From assembly GCF_041224595.1 (NCBI RefSeq), contig NZ_JBGFGN010000127.1, positions 1 to 41,037 of the forward strand: a stretch of DNA of 41,037 nucleotides, in the 5' to 3' direction. Below are positions 1 through 7,015 of the stretch, piece by piece (within the stretch, counting starts at the first letter, position 1; the number at the start of each line of letters is the position of its first letter). This stretch comes from Donghicola sp041224595 (GTDB taxonomy: Bacteria > Pseudomonadota > Alphaproteobacteria > Rhodobacterales > Rhodobacteraceae). Position numbers and translations under genes: made by a program. Under the pieces are notes generated by a model that was not told the origin of the DNA, ran no database searches, and saw only the letters and a list, made by a program, of their open reading frames with translations.

Positions 1-2
1 AA

Positions 3-89
3 ACCGCCAGCCGCTACATGATGGTCGAGGCATTCGCTCAGATCGACAACGAGGAGACAGACCCAATTCTCAGCATAAAAGCCGCCTGA
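3..89 (+). CDS. C-terminal end of an unrecognised gene (cut by window edge)
   Basis: An open frame enters the window at its left edge and ends at TGA 87-89. About 28 residues are visible, reading through TASRYMMVEAFAQ to a final SIKAA. I do not recognise the family. A Tyr in a short terminal segment could suit the end of a tyrosine recombinase, but no other catalytic residue is visible, so this is only a thought. It ends 25 bases before the broken end of a GNAT gene fragment on the other strand, which suggests that it belongs to the DNA that interrupted that gene. Confidence 0.35.
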   Translation, partial: TASRYMMVEAFAQIDNEETDPILSIKAA

Positions 90-114
90 TCATGACCTCA
101 GGCCACCCGACAAA

Positions 115-267
115 TTACACCACCTTGACGGACGTGACCCAGTAGGCCAATGCAGCCTCTTTCGAAATATCCGTGGGTATCGCATAGGTCTCTCCGGCGC
201 GAAAAACCGGCTCGAGCATGACCCAAACGGCATCAGAATCTTGGGGGGTGGCGGGTCGGATAAGCAC
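115..267 (-). pseudogene. GNAT acetyltransferase, N-terminal remnant
   Basis: The minus strand from GTG 267 to TAA 115 encodes about 50 residues. They read like the start of a GNAT N-acetyltransferase: VLIRPATPQDSDAVW, then MLEPVFRAGETYAIP, then EAALAYW. This is the usual beta1-alpha1-alpha2 opening, but the frame then leaves the family (VTSVKVV) and stops. The acetyl-CoA binding half, normally another 100 residues or more, is missing. A Shine-Dalgarno-like AGAAGGA lies 8 bases before the GTG. I infer that the 3' part was removed by an insertion or deletion at about base 130, next to the foreign-looking gene end at 3-89. The family call rests on the remembered GNAT N-terminal pattern. Confidence 0.6.
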
Positions 268-430
268 AGCAGTTTCCTTCTCGGGCAAGGGACGCCTGCC
301 TCATGCCATAGCGGTCGTGGCCTCCTCTGACAATTCCATGTCAGTTTTTCTTATCATTTGCAGAGAAGTTGACTTAGTGTCCCCGCGGGCACCGCTGCCA
401 CGCGTGCCCCAATGATATTCTGGAGGGGAC

Positions 431-739
431 ATGAGAACCGCAGCCTTTTTGATTGCAGTCGCTTTGATCAGTTCTTGCGCGAAAACAAAAGACATCGCCG
501 AAGACGTGGTCGGCGTCAGCGAACCATGGGAAGAAACGAAGACCATCGCGGATACTTGCGGTTCGGAAAAATTGCAGCACCTTCTGGGGCAGAACATCAG
601 CGAATTCGACTCGGCTGCGCATACCGGACCCGTTCGTGTTCTGGGGGTCAACGATATCTACACCGAGGACTACCGCCCCGAGCGCCTAAACATCTTTGTG
701 GATGGGAACGGCACGGTGGTGAACCTGTACTGCCAGTGA
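431..739 (+). CDS. Peptidase inhibitor I78-like lipoprotein
   Basis: This 102-residue protein has a lipoprotein signal: a short hydrophobic stretch (AAFLIAVALISSC) with Cys16 as the likely lipidated residue. The rest resembles the I78 peptidase inhibitor family. It has a Cys at the domain start (CGSEKLQHLLGQ), a central VRVLGV segment, then RPERLNIFVDGNG and a C-terminal Cys in NLYCQ; the two Cys probably form a disulfide. Members are small exported proteins that inhibit serine proteases, so a role in protecting the envelope is likely. The start is well supported by GGAGGGG just before the ATG. The gene stands alone; a strong stem-loop follows the stop. Confidence 0.72.
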   Translation: MRTAAFLIAVALISSCAKTKDIAEDVVGVSEPWEETKTIADTCGSEKLQHLLGQNISEFDSAAHTGPVRVLGVNDIYTEDYRPERLNIFVDGNGTVVNLYCQ

Positions 740-748
740 GCAATGGAC

Positions 749-794
749 CCCGGTGCAGCGGGCCCTCGTGGGGGCTTAGGCCCACCGCACCGGG
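749..794 (+). terminator. Stem-loop after the I78 gene, probable terminator
   Basis: CCCGGTGC (749-756) pairs perfectly with GCACCGGG (787-794), and an inner GGGCC/GGCCC pair extends the stem. It starts 9 bases after the I78 stop codon. Only TTAGCG follows, so there is no good U tract; it could be a weak terminator or a 3'-end stabiliser. Confidence 0.45.
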
Positions 795-920
795 TTAGCG
801 CATCGCTGATACCAAACCTGTCAGTCGGTTGTGGAACCGGATGGGCAAGATCACGGCATTTTCGCGACAAACCCGCTCGATTTTCTTGATTTGCGTGAAC
901 CAAGGCGCAAATCTGTTGGA

Positions 921-1256
921 ATGAACATACAAACGCCTTCTCATCTGACGGGCGGTACAGAACGCGTCGCGTTCGATCGTCTTGAGTTATCCGTGATTCT
1001 ATCCTTGTACGGACGCATGGTCGCTGCCGGAGAATGGCGCGACTATGGTCTGTCGATGCTAAAGGATGTCGCCGTTTTTTCCGTGTTCCGGCGCACCGCA
1101 GAGCACCCCCTTTACCGGATCGAAAAGCGGCCAAAGCTTCGTCACCGCCAAGGCATGTACGCCGTCATCGGCATGGATGGGCAGATCCTGAAGCGCGGCC
1201 AGGATCTGCGCGTGGTCCTGCGCGTTTTGGAGAAAAAGCTGATCAGGTCGGTCTAG
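921..1256 (+). CDS. DUF2794 family protein
   Basis: This is a 111-residue cytoplasmic protein. It matches the DUF2794 pattern known from alphaproteobacteria: VAFDRLELSVILSLYGRMV, AAGEWRDYGLSML, AVFSVFRR, PLYRIEKRPKL, then ILKRGQDLRVVLRVLEKKL. No function is established for the family. The frame is open from 831, but ATG 921 gives the family's usual length and the upstream residues do not look conserved. The 3' end overlaps the last 14 bases of the convergent NlpC/P60 gene. Confidence 0.8.
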   Translation: MNIQTPSHLTGGTERVAFDRLELSVILSLYGRMVAAGEWRDYGLSMLKDVAVFSVFRRTAEHPLYRIEKRPKLRHRQGMYAVIGMDGQILKRGQDLRVVLRVLEKKLIRSV

Positions 1257-2082
1257 TGATCCGTCGCATCTTGGTTACGGGCCCATCTCCGGCCGCACCA
1301 ATGCGAAAGATCGCAGCATCCAAAGGCTCATATGCCACAGACATCGTGTGAGCATTTGCATGGATCAGCACTTCGGCATCCACCATCATGGCCACATGCC
1401 CCTTCCAGAAGACCAGATCGCCGCGCTGTAGCGCCGTGGCTGATGGCAACTCTGCCCCCAGTTCATCGGCCTGCATATCGCTGTCTCCGGGACAAGCAAT
1501 CCCGCAAGCAAGACACGCCGCCTGCACCAGCCCGGAACAATCGATCCCCCAACTCGAATTACCTCCCCATAGGTAAGGCACGCCAAAGAACTGCTGCGCC
1601 ACTGTTGCCGGATCCCGAAGAGGCGCATTGAAGGCTCGCAAGTGCTGGCGCGGAACATACCATCCTTCGACAGTCTCAAAAAAATCACCTTCGGCACCAA
1701 CGATGCGCAACCGGCTGCTATGAGAGAGACTCAGGATTTCGGGCGATTTCAAATCAGGCTTGGAATAAGCATGGGTCGCAAGTGCGCTCACGACCTGATT
1801 GACCTCGACCGGATCACCAAGCGCTTCGGCTGGAAGGTAGCCCACATACCCGTCCGCCCGCGCCTGCACAAAGGCCCAACCGTCTTTTTCCTCGATCACC
1901 AGCATCTCTGCACCGTACAGAGCCTGCCGGTCACGGGCGCCAGCGGGCGCCGCACAGATGTCGACAACAGCGGAAATCACGCGTTTTGGGGTCCCGCCCA
2001 CAAAGCGTTCAGCATCGACCTGCCCACGCAAAGAATTCAGCGCGACACGGGCATTAGCGGGCGTTCTGCGGCGATCACTCAC
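1243..2082 (-). CDS. NlpC/P60 family cell-wall peptidase
   Basis: This 279-residue protein has SH3-like segments at about 30-150 and a C-terminal NlpC/P60 (C40) domain. The catalytic Cys is Cys182 in DCSGLV, and the catalytic His is His229 in KGHVAMM, with a further polar site at HANAH (241-245). Such enzymes cut D-glutamyl-meso-diaminopimelate bonds in peptidoglycan stem peptides or recycled muropeptides. No signal peptide is seen, so a cytoplasmic recycling role is possible, as for YkfC-type enzymes; that is inference. It starts at GTG 2082 and shares a GTGA overlap with the stop of the upstream aminopeptidase gene, so the two are translationally coupled. A peptidase pair working on cell-wall peptides is a sensible reading. 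Confidence 0.88.
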   Translation of the reverse strand: MSDRRRTPANARVALNSLRGQVDAERFVGGTPKRVISAVVDICAAPAGARDRQALYGAEMLVIEEKDGWAFVQARADGYVGYLPAEALGDPVEVNQVVSALATHAYSKPDLKSPEILSLSHSSRLRIVGAEGDFFETVEGWYVPRQHLRAFNAPLRDPATVAQQFFGVPYLWGGNSSWGIDCSGLVQAACLACGIACPGDSDMQADELGAELPSATALQRGDLVFWKGHVAMMVDAEVLIHANAHTMSVAYEPLDAAIFRIGAAGDGPVTKMRRITRPT

Positions 2083-3461
2083 AGATCTAGCACCTTGTGC
2101 AGAGCCATAAATAGCGCGCGGGCGCCCTGCTGAACGCCCCCCTTGGGCCGCGCAGGTTGCGGGGTCGGGTTCCAGCCGTAGATGTCGAAATGAGCATACC
2201 GTCCTGCGCCCGCAAAACGGCGCAGGAAAAGGGCAGCAGTGATGGACCCGGCAAAGCCGCCGGACGGGGCATTGTCCAGATCGGCAATTCCCGGCTCGAT
2301 CATCGGCTCGTAGGGCTCATGAAACGGCATCTGCCAGACGGGGTCCGCCATCTTTGGACCTGCTGCCATCAGCGCCTGCGCGAGCGCCGCATCATCGGTG
2401 TAAAACGGCGCGATGTCGGGACCGACGGCCACACGTGCCGCCCCTGTCAGGGTCGCCATGGTCAACATCAAATCGGGGGTTTCCTCGGCCCCATATGCCA
2501 ACGCATCAGCTAGGACCAAACGCCCCTCGGCGTCGGTATTGTTGATTTCGACGGTCATTCCATTGCGAGCTGTCAGAATATCGCCGGGACGGAAACTGTT
2601 CCCCGATACGTTGTTCTCGACCGCGGGAATCAGGACACGCAGACGCACTTGCCAGCCGGACGCCATGATAATCTGCGCCAGACCCAGAACGGTCGCCGAT
2701 CCACCCATGTCCTTTTTCATCAAGCCCATAGAGCTGCCGGGCTTCAGGTTCAGACCACCCGTGTCAAAGCACACGCCCTTGCCCACCAAGGTCAGGGTCG
2801 GGCCAGAATCGCCCCAGCGCATATCAATCAGGCGCGGCTCTTGTTCGGCGGCACGGCCAACCGCGTGGATCATGGGGAAGTTCTGTTCCAGCAGTGCCTC
2901 GCCCAAGGTAACGTCAATTGAGGCGCCATGGGCGTCGGCCAGTTCTCGAGCTGCGTTCTCCAGTTGCGCGGGGCCCATGTCGGCGGCAGGGGTGTTGATA
3001 AGCGTGCGAGTTAGCGCTTCGGCATTAGCCAGAACTTCGACGCGGGCGGCATCTACGCCCTCGGGCGCGACCAGTTGCGCCCCCAGCGAAGCCTGCGATT
3101 TGTAGCGGTCAAACCGATATCCGGTCAGCAACCAACCCAAGGTCTCTTGCTCCAGCATCTCGGCCGGGATACCGCCTGCCAAGGCAAAGGTCAGCGGCGG
3201 CAGGGCAGGCACAGCGGCGGCCAAAGCAAAACGGCCACGGGCGCGATTGGCAGAAGTGCCGTAACCGACCAGAGCGCCTGCAGGTGCTCCATCCGCCCCC
3301 GGCAGCACCAAGGACTGACCAATTGCGCCAGAAAAAACAGACGCCCGAACCCATGCGGCATGGGCGGGCGTCAATGTCTCGATAAAGCTATCCAGATCAT
3401 CGGCCCCAACCACGTGAAGTGGCAGAGCGTCGGTGGTCTGCTGCGCGAATTGCAATGTCAT
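2079..3461 (-). CDS. Leucyl aminopeptidase family (M17) protein
   Basis: This 460-residue protein has the M17 layout: a variable N-terminal domain to about 150 and a C-terminal two-zinc catalytic domain. Visible motifs are GKGVCFDTGG (228-237), KKDMGG (249-254) and the family signature NTDAEGR (308-314), which carry the metal ligands and the catalytic Lys and Arg. M17 enzymes release N-terminal residues from peptides in the cytosol. It is shorter than E. coli PepA (about 500) and closer to PepB-like or compact alphaproteobacterial forms, so I give no symbol. GGAGG lies upstream of ATG 3461. The downstream NlpC/P60 gene overlaps by 4 bases. Confidence 0.92.
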   Translation of the reverse strand: MTLQFAQQTTDALPLHVVGADDLDSFIETLTPAHAAWVRASVFSGAIGQSLVLPGADGAPAGALVGYGTSANRARGRFALAAAVPALPPLTFALAGGIPAEMLEQETLGWLLTGYRFDRYKSQASLGAQLVAPEGVDAARVEVLANAEALTRTLINTPAADMGPAQLENAARELADAHGASIDVTLGEALLEQNFPMIHAVGRAAEQEPRLIDMRWGDSGPTLTLVGKGVCFDTGGLNLKPGSSMGLMKKDMGGSATVLGLAQIIMASGWQVRLRVLIPAVENNVSGNSFRPGDILTARNGMTVEINNTDAEGRLVLADALAYGAEETPDLMLTMATLTGAARVAVGPDIAPFYTDDAALAQALMAAGPKMADPVWQMPFHEPYEPMIEPGIADLDNAPSGGFAGSITAALFLRRFAGAGRYAHFDIYGWNPTPQPARPKGGVQQGARALFMALHKVLDL

Positions 3462-3475
3462 TGCGGCCTCCTGAC

Positions 3476-3518
3476 TGCGGTCTTGCCGCGCAGCCTAGCG
3501 TGCCGCGCGGTGACCGCA
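3476..3518. other. Bulged stem-loop between the response regulator and aminopeptidase genes
   Basis: TGCGGTC (3476-3482) pairs with GACCGCA (3512-3518), and CCGCGC (3486-3491) with GCGCGG (3505-3510), giving two stacked stems separated by small bulges. No U tract follows in the minus direction, so it is a weak candidate for an intrinsic terminator. It lies in the leader of the aminopeptidase gene, 15 bases before its start. Confidence 0.4.
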
Positions 3519-3530
3519 AGGCCGACCGGA

Positions 3531-4160
3531 TCACAACTTGCGCTGGTTGGCCCAGAGTGCCGCTTGGGTGCGGTTATCCACGCCAATCTTGGAGTAGATC
3601 GAGCGCAGGTGCATCTTTACGGTGGTCTCGCTCAGACCCAACTCGTTGGCCACGTCCTTGTTCGAGCGGCCTTCGGCGACCAGCAAGAGAACGTCACTCT
3701 CACGCGAGGACAGGTTCTCGATACGGGGCTTCTTGGGCTCTGCTTTACGGGTAAAGAATTCCGCAGGCAGGAAGGTTTCCCCCATCAGCAGGAACCGGAT
3801 CGCGTTGGCGAACGCTTCGGCGCGGCTGGTTTTGGGAATGTAGCCTTTGGCGCCCATCGCCATTGCGTCGTAAATTGCCTCACGGGGCAGATCAGACGAA
3901 ATCAACGCGGTCGGGGTGTTTTCCGAACGTTCCAGCACCTGCGACAGACCAGACAAACCAGACACACCCGGCAGGTTGTAGTCCAGCAAGATGAGATCAT
4001 AATGGTGCTCTTCGATCAAACCGAGGGCGATTTCCAAATCGGGGGCAGTGTCGACTTGTGCTTCGAGCGCTGCATTAAAGTAACGCATCAACACGTCGAG
4101 GATGAGTTGATGATCGTCGATCATCAGGATGCGTTTTGACCCTGCGTTCTCTGCAATCAT
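3531..4160 (-). CDS. LuxR/NarL-type response regulator, orphan
   Basis: This 209-residue two-domain regulator has a receiver domain with acidic residues in MIDDHQ and the phosphoacceptor Asp at about 60 (LILLDYNLPG). It is followed by a LuxR-type helix-turn-helix (LSSRESDVLLLVAEG, LSETTVKMHLRSIYSKIGV). It should be phosphorylated by a histidine kinase and bind DNA as a dimer. No kinase gene is near, so the partner is elsewhere. The frame extends to a GTG at 4172, but GGAG directly touches that GTG; ATG 4160 has GGAG at about 11 bases and is preferred. A 14-base palindrome lies about 120 bases upstream. Confidence 0.88.
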   Translation of the reverse strand: MIAENAGSKRILMIDDHQLILDVLMRYFNAALEAQVDTAPDLEIALGLIEEHHYDLILLDYNLPGVSGLSGLSQVLERSENTPTALISSDLPREAIYDAMAMGAKGYIPKTSRAEAFANAIRFLLMGETFLPAEFFTRKAEPKKPRIENLSSRESDVLLLVAEGRSNKDVANELGLSETTVKMHLRSIYSKIGVDNRTQAALWANQRKL

Positions 4161-4695
4161 AGGTCTGTTCACTCCACTTCAATGAGCCTGCCGAGCAAGC
4201 CCTTACTTTGGTTTGGTCGAACGCGTGTGCGAATGACCCACATAGGTGTCCGCGGCGCGGACGACATACACCACATGGTGCAAGTCAATTGACTTCGGAG
4301 CGCATGAAACAGATCATCGACCGTAGCCAGTGTCACCTTCCCCCGAAAGGCCGCACTGGCTAAGGGCGACTACGATCCAGATGCCGTGATGATGACACCA
4401 ATGGGACCGTTTCGCCTGTTGTGAGGTAATCGATCAGGTGCGCCCGATACCCAACGAACGCGAGATTAAATCAAAGAATGGCTGCGTAAATCGCCCGCAT
4501 ACCATTTAAACCCTCTGGTATACCTTTGTGTCTGGCGAGAAACCTTAGTATAATTCTAGCTTACATATCGTGACGCCGTTTTTCGCGTTCATCTCCCGCA
4601 AAACCGTTATTTCTATACAGAACAGTTGTTTAATTCCCCTCGCCAATTGGGATATACAGCGCTAATTTTGCGTAAAATGCGTCGGAGGATCTCTT
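4161..4695. other. Intergenic region of about 535 bp, divergent promoters
   Basis: The region separates the response regulator (minus) from carbonic anhydrase (plus) and must hold both promoters. I see no convincing gene: a 19-codon frame at about 4304 and a short frame ending in GPFRLL at about 4424 have no recognisable content. Base composition becomes AT-rich after 4500, as expected near a promoter. The main structured element is the palindrome at 4282-4295. Confidence 0.6.
4282..4295. promoter_or_regulatory. Perfect 14-bp palindrome, possible operator
   Basis: AAGTCAATTGACTT is a perfect palindrome in the intergenic region between two divergent genes. A dimeric regulator site is the natural reading, and the adjacent LuxR-type regulator is one candidate for self-regulation. 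This is inference from symmetry and position only. Confidence 0.4.
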
Positions 4696-5346
4696 ATGAA
4701 ATTTGCGAAGCCGCTGCCTTCCTACCTGCTGCAGCGCTATCACGGGTGGCACGCGACGACTTATTCCGAGAATCAGGCGTGGTATCGCCGGCTCGCGGAC
4801 GAAGGTCAGCGCCCGCGCGCTATGGTCATTTCGTGCTGTGATTCTCGTGTGCACGTGACCTCGATCTTTGGTGCGGATACCGGCGAATTCTTTATCCATC
4901 GCAACATCGCAAACTTGGTCCCCCCGTATGAGCCCGATGGCCTCCAGCACGGGACATCTGCGACCGTGGAATATGCGGTCACGGCGCTCAAGGTCGCGCA
5001 CTTGATCGTTTTGGGTCATTCAAACTGCGGCGGTGTTGCGGGCTGCATGAGCATGTGCAGCGGTCATGCTCCCGAGTTGGACGAGAAGACCAGCTTTGTC
5101 GGACGGTGGATGGACATCCTGCGTCCCGGCTATGCGGAGATCGAGAATATTCAGGGCGAGCAAGAGCGCCTGCGCGCGCTCGAGAAAAAAGCGGTCTGCG
5201 TATCGCTAGAGAACCTCATGACGTTCCCGTTCATCGAAACCGCAGTCAAAGAAGGCACTCTGTCGCTACACGGTCTGTGGACTGACATCGGCGAGGGCTC
5301 TTTGGAATGCTACGATCCTGCGACCGATCGGTTCTCGAAGGTCTGA
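4696..5346 (+). CDS. Beta-class carbonic anhydrase
   Basis: This 216-residue protein catalyses CO2 + H2O to bicarbonate and a proton. It carries the beta-class zinc site: Cys47 with the Asp49-Arg51 dyad in CCDSR, and His108 and Cys111 in GHSNCGG. Other family segments are HRNIANLVPP and SATVEYAVTALKV. The length is normal for bacterial forms, no signal peptide is seen, and it is likely cytosolic, supplying bicarbonate to carboxylases. GGAGG lies upstream of ATG 4696. It is a single-gene unit ending at a strong intrinsic terminator. Confidence 0.93.
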   Translation: MKFAKPLPSYLLQRYHGWHATTYSENQAWYRRLADEGQRPRAMVISCCDSRVHVTSIFGADTGEFFIHRNIANLVPPYEPDGLQHGTSATVEYAVTALKVAHLIVLGHSNCGGVAGCMSMCSGHAPELDEKTSFVGRWMDILRPGYAEIENIQGEQERLRALEKKAVCVSLENLMTFPFIETAVKEGTLSLHGLWTDIGEGSLECYDPATDRFSKV

Positions 5347-5402
5347 CCCAAGACTGAACCACGGCACAAAATCTCTGTGTGGGCCCGAAGGTCCGTTTCA
5401 AA

Positions 5403-5436
5403 CAGCCGCTCTATTTCGGAGCGGCTGACTTTTTTC
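5403..5436 (+). terminator. Intrinsic terminator of carbonic anhydrase
   Basis: A perfect 9-bp stem, CAGCCGCTC (5403-5411) and GAGCGGCTG (5419-5427), with a 7-base loop, is followed by ACTTTTTT. This is a textbook Rho-independent terminator, about 57 bases after the stop codon. Confidence 0.9.
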
Positions 5437-5701
5437 CGAACAGGCTCTTCCAAGGGCTCCGCAGCGATAGACGAGGACGAAAGCCTGCGCGCGGCAAGAA
5501 AATGTCCGAGTGTAAACATTGAGAGGCCTCCGTCCGAAGTGTGTGCACTTAGTCTACTGACGAAGCGCGCCACTCGCCCGACTGCCCTATGGGTGGAAAC
5601 CTGATGGATTCGGACGCCCACACCGTCTTTTTGAGTAGACGCCTCTACGCCTGCGCACTGCGGCGTGGACCTGTCTCAACGGGAATCGGATGAAACGAAT
5701 C

Positions 5702-5730
5702 GAAAAAGGCGCGGTGAATACCGCGCCTGG
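5702..5730 (-). terminator. Intrinsic terminator of the first secreted paralogue
   Basis: AGGCGCGGT (5707-5715) and ACCGCGCCT (5720-5728) form a 9-bp stem with a GAAT loop. On the minus strand the stem is followed by a T-rich run (5702-5706 read as TTTTT). It lies about 22 bases past the stop of the gene at 5751. Confidence 0.88.
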
Positions 5731-5750
5731 AACTCGAAATATATGAATTA

Positions 5751-6221
5751 TTATTGGGTGGTCACGACGTTGTCTTGGTCAGTGACACGGGCAATCACGA
5801 AGCACTCACCATATCCGTCAAGCAATGAAGCATTACAGATATCAAGCGCGACCTTGTCGCTGATTTCAAACCCAGAGAAGTCCTGAGCCAAGCCAGTCAC
5901 AACTTCGGGGTTCTGGATGCTACAGTCGTTCGAAGTGCCTGCGGGCAGTGCGGGAACCGCCATCGATGCGTAGCCCTCAGTGTCGGCGGCCCAATCGATG
6001 ATGTCGGCTTTGTCGTTCTCGCAAACATTCTCAATAACGGTCAGGTGACGTGCTTCGGGGAACATCGAGCCGTCAGTCGCGACATCAACCATAGGCGAGT
6101 CGGGACCATGGTATTGAACAGGGTTATCTGTTGATTCAATCAACTGCTCTTCGGACGCGGCAAAGCCGGCGATGGGCAGCAGGGCAATAGTCGAAGTCAC
6201 TACGAAGGTCTTGAAAGTCAT
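5751..6221 (-). CDS. Secreted protein of unknown function, paralogue A
   Basis: This 156-residue protein has a signal peptide (TFKTFVVTSTIALLPIAGFA, cleavage after AGFA) and a soluble domain with three or four Cys (VCENDKADIIDWAAD, SNDCSIQNPEV, LDICNASLLDGYGEC). The C-terminal CNASLLDGYGECFVIARV resembles the repeated Cys pattern of small exported DUF4189-like proteins, but I cannot name a family. It is clearly homologous to the next gene (6400-6852) in order and motifs. The frame is open to 6323, but ATG 6221 has GAGGAA upstream and begins the signal peptide. It has its own terminator. The likely location is the periplasm. Confidence 0.7.
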   Translation of the reverse strand: MTFKTFVVTSTIALLPIAGFAASEEQLIESTDNPVQYHGPDSPMVDVATDGSMFPEARHLTVIENVCENDKADIIDWAADTEGYASMAVPALPAGTSNDCSIQNPEVVTGLAQDFSGFEISDKVALDICNASLLDGYGECFVIARVTDQDNVVTTQ

Positions 6222-6399
6222 AACTAATTCCTCTCGGTCATTTCTGGGCACCCAACGTCGAGCGCCCAGAAAACGTTCCGAGACAAACTTACAAAAACCC
6301 GAGTCTCGCGGCTCTGTGATCAACCGTGAGTTACAGGTGTAACTCCTAGACTTTCTCTAAGCGCCTGTGAGATTGGCACAAATCAAGCTATGCAGACCC

Positions 6400-6852
6400 T
6401 TATTCGCGACCGTCCGCAACCCGCGCAATGAGAAAACATTCTCCGTATCCATCCAGTCTTTTGGCTTCGCATCGGGCCAGTGCTGTGGCATCCGCATCTT
6501 CTTGCGACGCAAATCCGTCGGCGAACCCACCGCGCAGGTTCGGATTGACGATCTGACAGTCTGTTTCGATGTCTTCTGGCAGTGATGGCACGGCAACCGC
6601 GCCGAAACCGTGGGTGCCAGCAGCCCAGTCCAGAATGCGCTCTCGGTCATTCGCACAGACACCTTCGGGCAGTACCACGTAGCGCCCGCCAAGCACGGCA
6701 GCATCCGGGGCATAGACGGTTGCCTTCATCTGATAGGGGTTGCCGTACTGGTAGGCATTCCCTGTCGAGGCGATAAATTCTTTTTCTCCGGCCAAAGCAA
6801 ACGACCAACTAACAACCAACGCCAAAGGCGCAACCATACAAAGTTTGAGCAT
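6400..6852 (-). CDS. Secreted protein of unknown function, paralogue B
   Basis: This 150-residue exported protein has signal peptide LKLCMVAPLALVVSWSFALA with a likely cut before GEKEF. It aligns by eye with paralogue A: CANDRERILDWAAGTHGFG against CENDKADIIDWAADTEGYA, AVPSLPEDIETDCQIVNP against AVPALPAGTSNDCSIQNP, and LDGYGECFLIARV against LDGYGECFVIARV. The Cys positions are kept, so disulfides in the periplasm are likely. ATG 6852 is chosen because GGAAA lies upstream; ATG 6867 has no ribosome site. The two genes run in tandem with a gap of about 180 bases. The function is unknown. Confidence 0.7.
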   Translation of the reverse strand: MLKLCMVAPLALVVSWSFALAGEKEFIASTGNAYQYGNPYQMKATVYAPDAAVLGGRYVVLPEGVCANDRERILDWAAGTHGFGAVAVPSLPEDIETDCQIVNPNLRGGFADGFASQEDADATALARCEAKRLDGYGECFLIARVADGRE

Positions 6853-6954
6853 GGGGTTTCCAAACATTCTGATGATGAAAATGCCGCTCTAGTATGGTTG
6901 GGATCGCACTTGGGGGACAACCTCAGGAAAAATTACATATTGGTCCGCAAAATG

Positions 6955-6981
6955 AAAAAACGCGCCCCGTTCGGAGCGCGC
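6955..6981 (-). terminator. Intrinsic terminator of asd
   Basis: CGCGCCCC (6961-6968) pairs with GGAGCGCG (6973-6980), including one G-T pair, around a GTTC loop. On the minus strand it is followed by six T (6955-6960). It lies 35 bases past the asd stop. Confidence 0.85.
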
Positions 6982-7015
6982 CTTGTACGTTCTATTCAGC
7001 GATGTAGGGCTGAAA

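Larger units (their letters stand above)
5347..5750. other. Intergenic region of about 400 bp between convergent genes
   Basis: It holds the terminator of carbonic anhydrase (5403-5436) and that of the minus-strand secreted-protein gene (5702-5730). The middle part has long-range complementary segments (CGTCCGAA 5531-5538 with TTCGGACG 5609-5616; GTCTACT 5552-5558 with AGTAGAC 5634-5640). No protein gene is convincing; a structured RNA is possible but unproven. Confidence 0.5.

Noticed and set aside
3075..4139. Long plus-strand open frame of about 350 codons
   Set aside because: It lies antisense to the start of the aminopeptidase and the whole response regulator, both with clear motifs. Its residues show no domain; it is a by-product of GC-rich codon use.
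5310..5516. Minus-strand 69-codon frame starting MFTLGHFL with GGAGG upstream
   Set aside because: It runs through the carbonic anhydrase terminator and into its 3' end on the opposite strand, and has no recognisable family. The ribosome site looks good, so it is not fully excluded.
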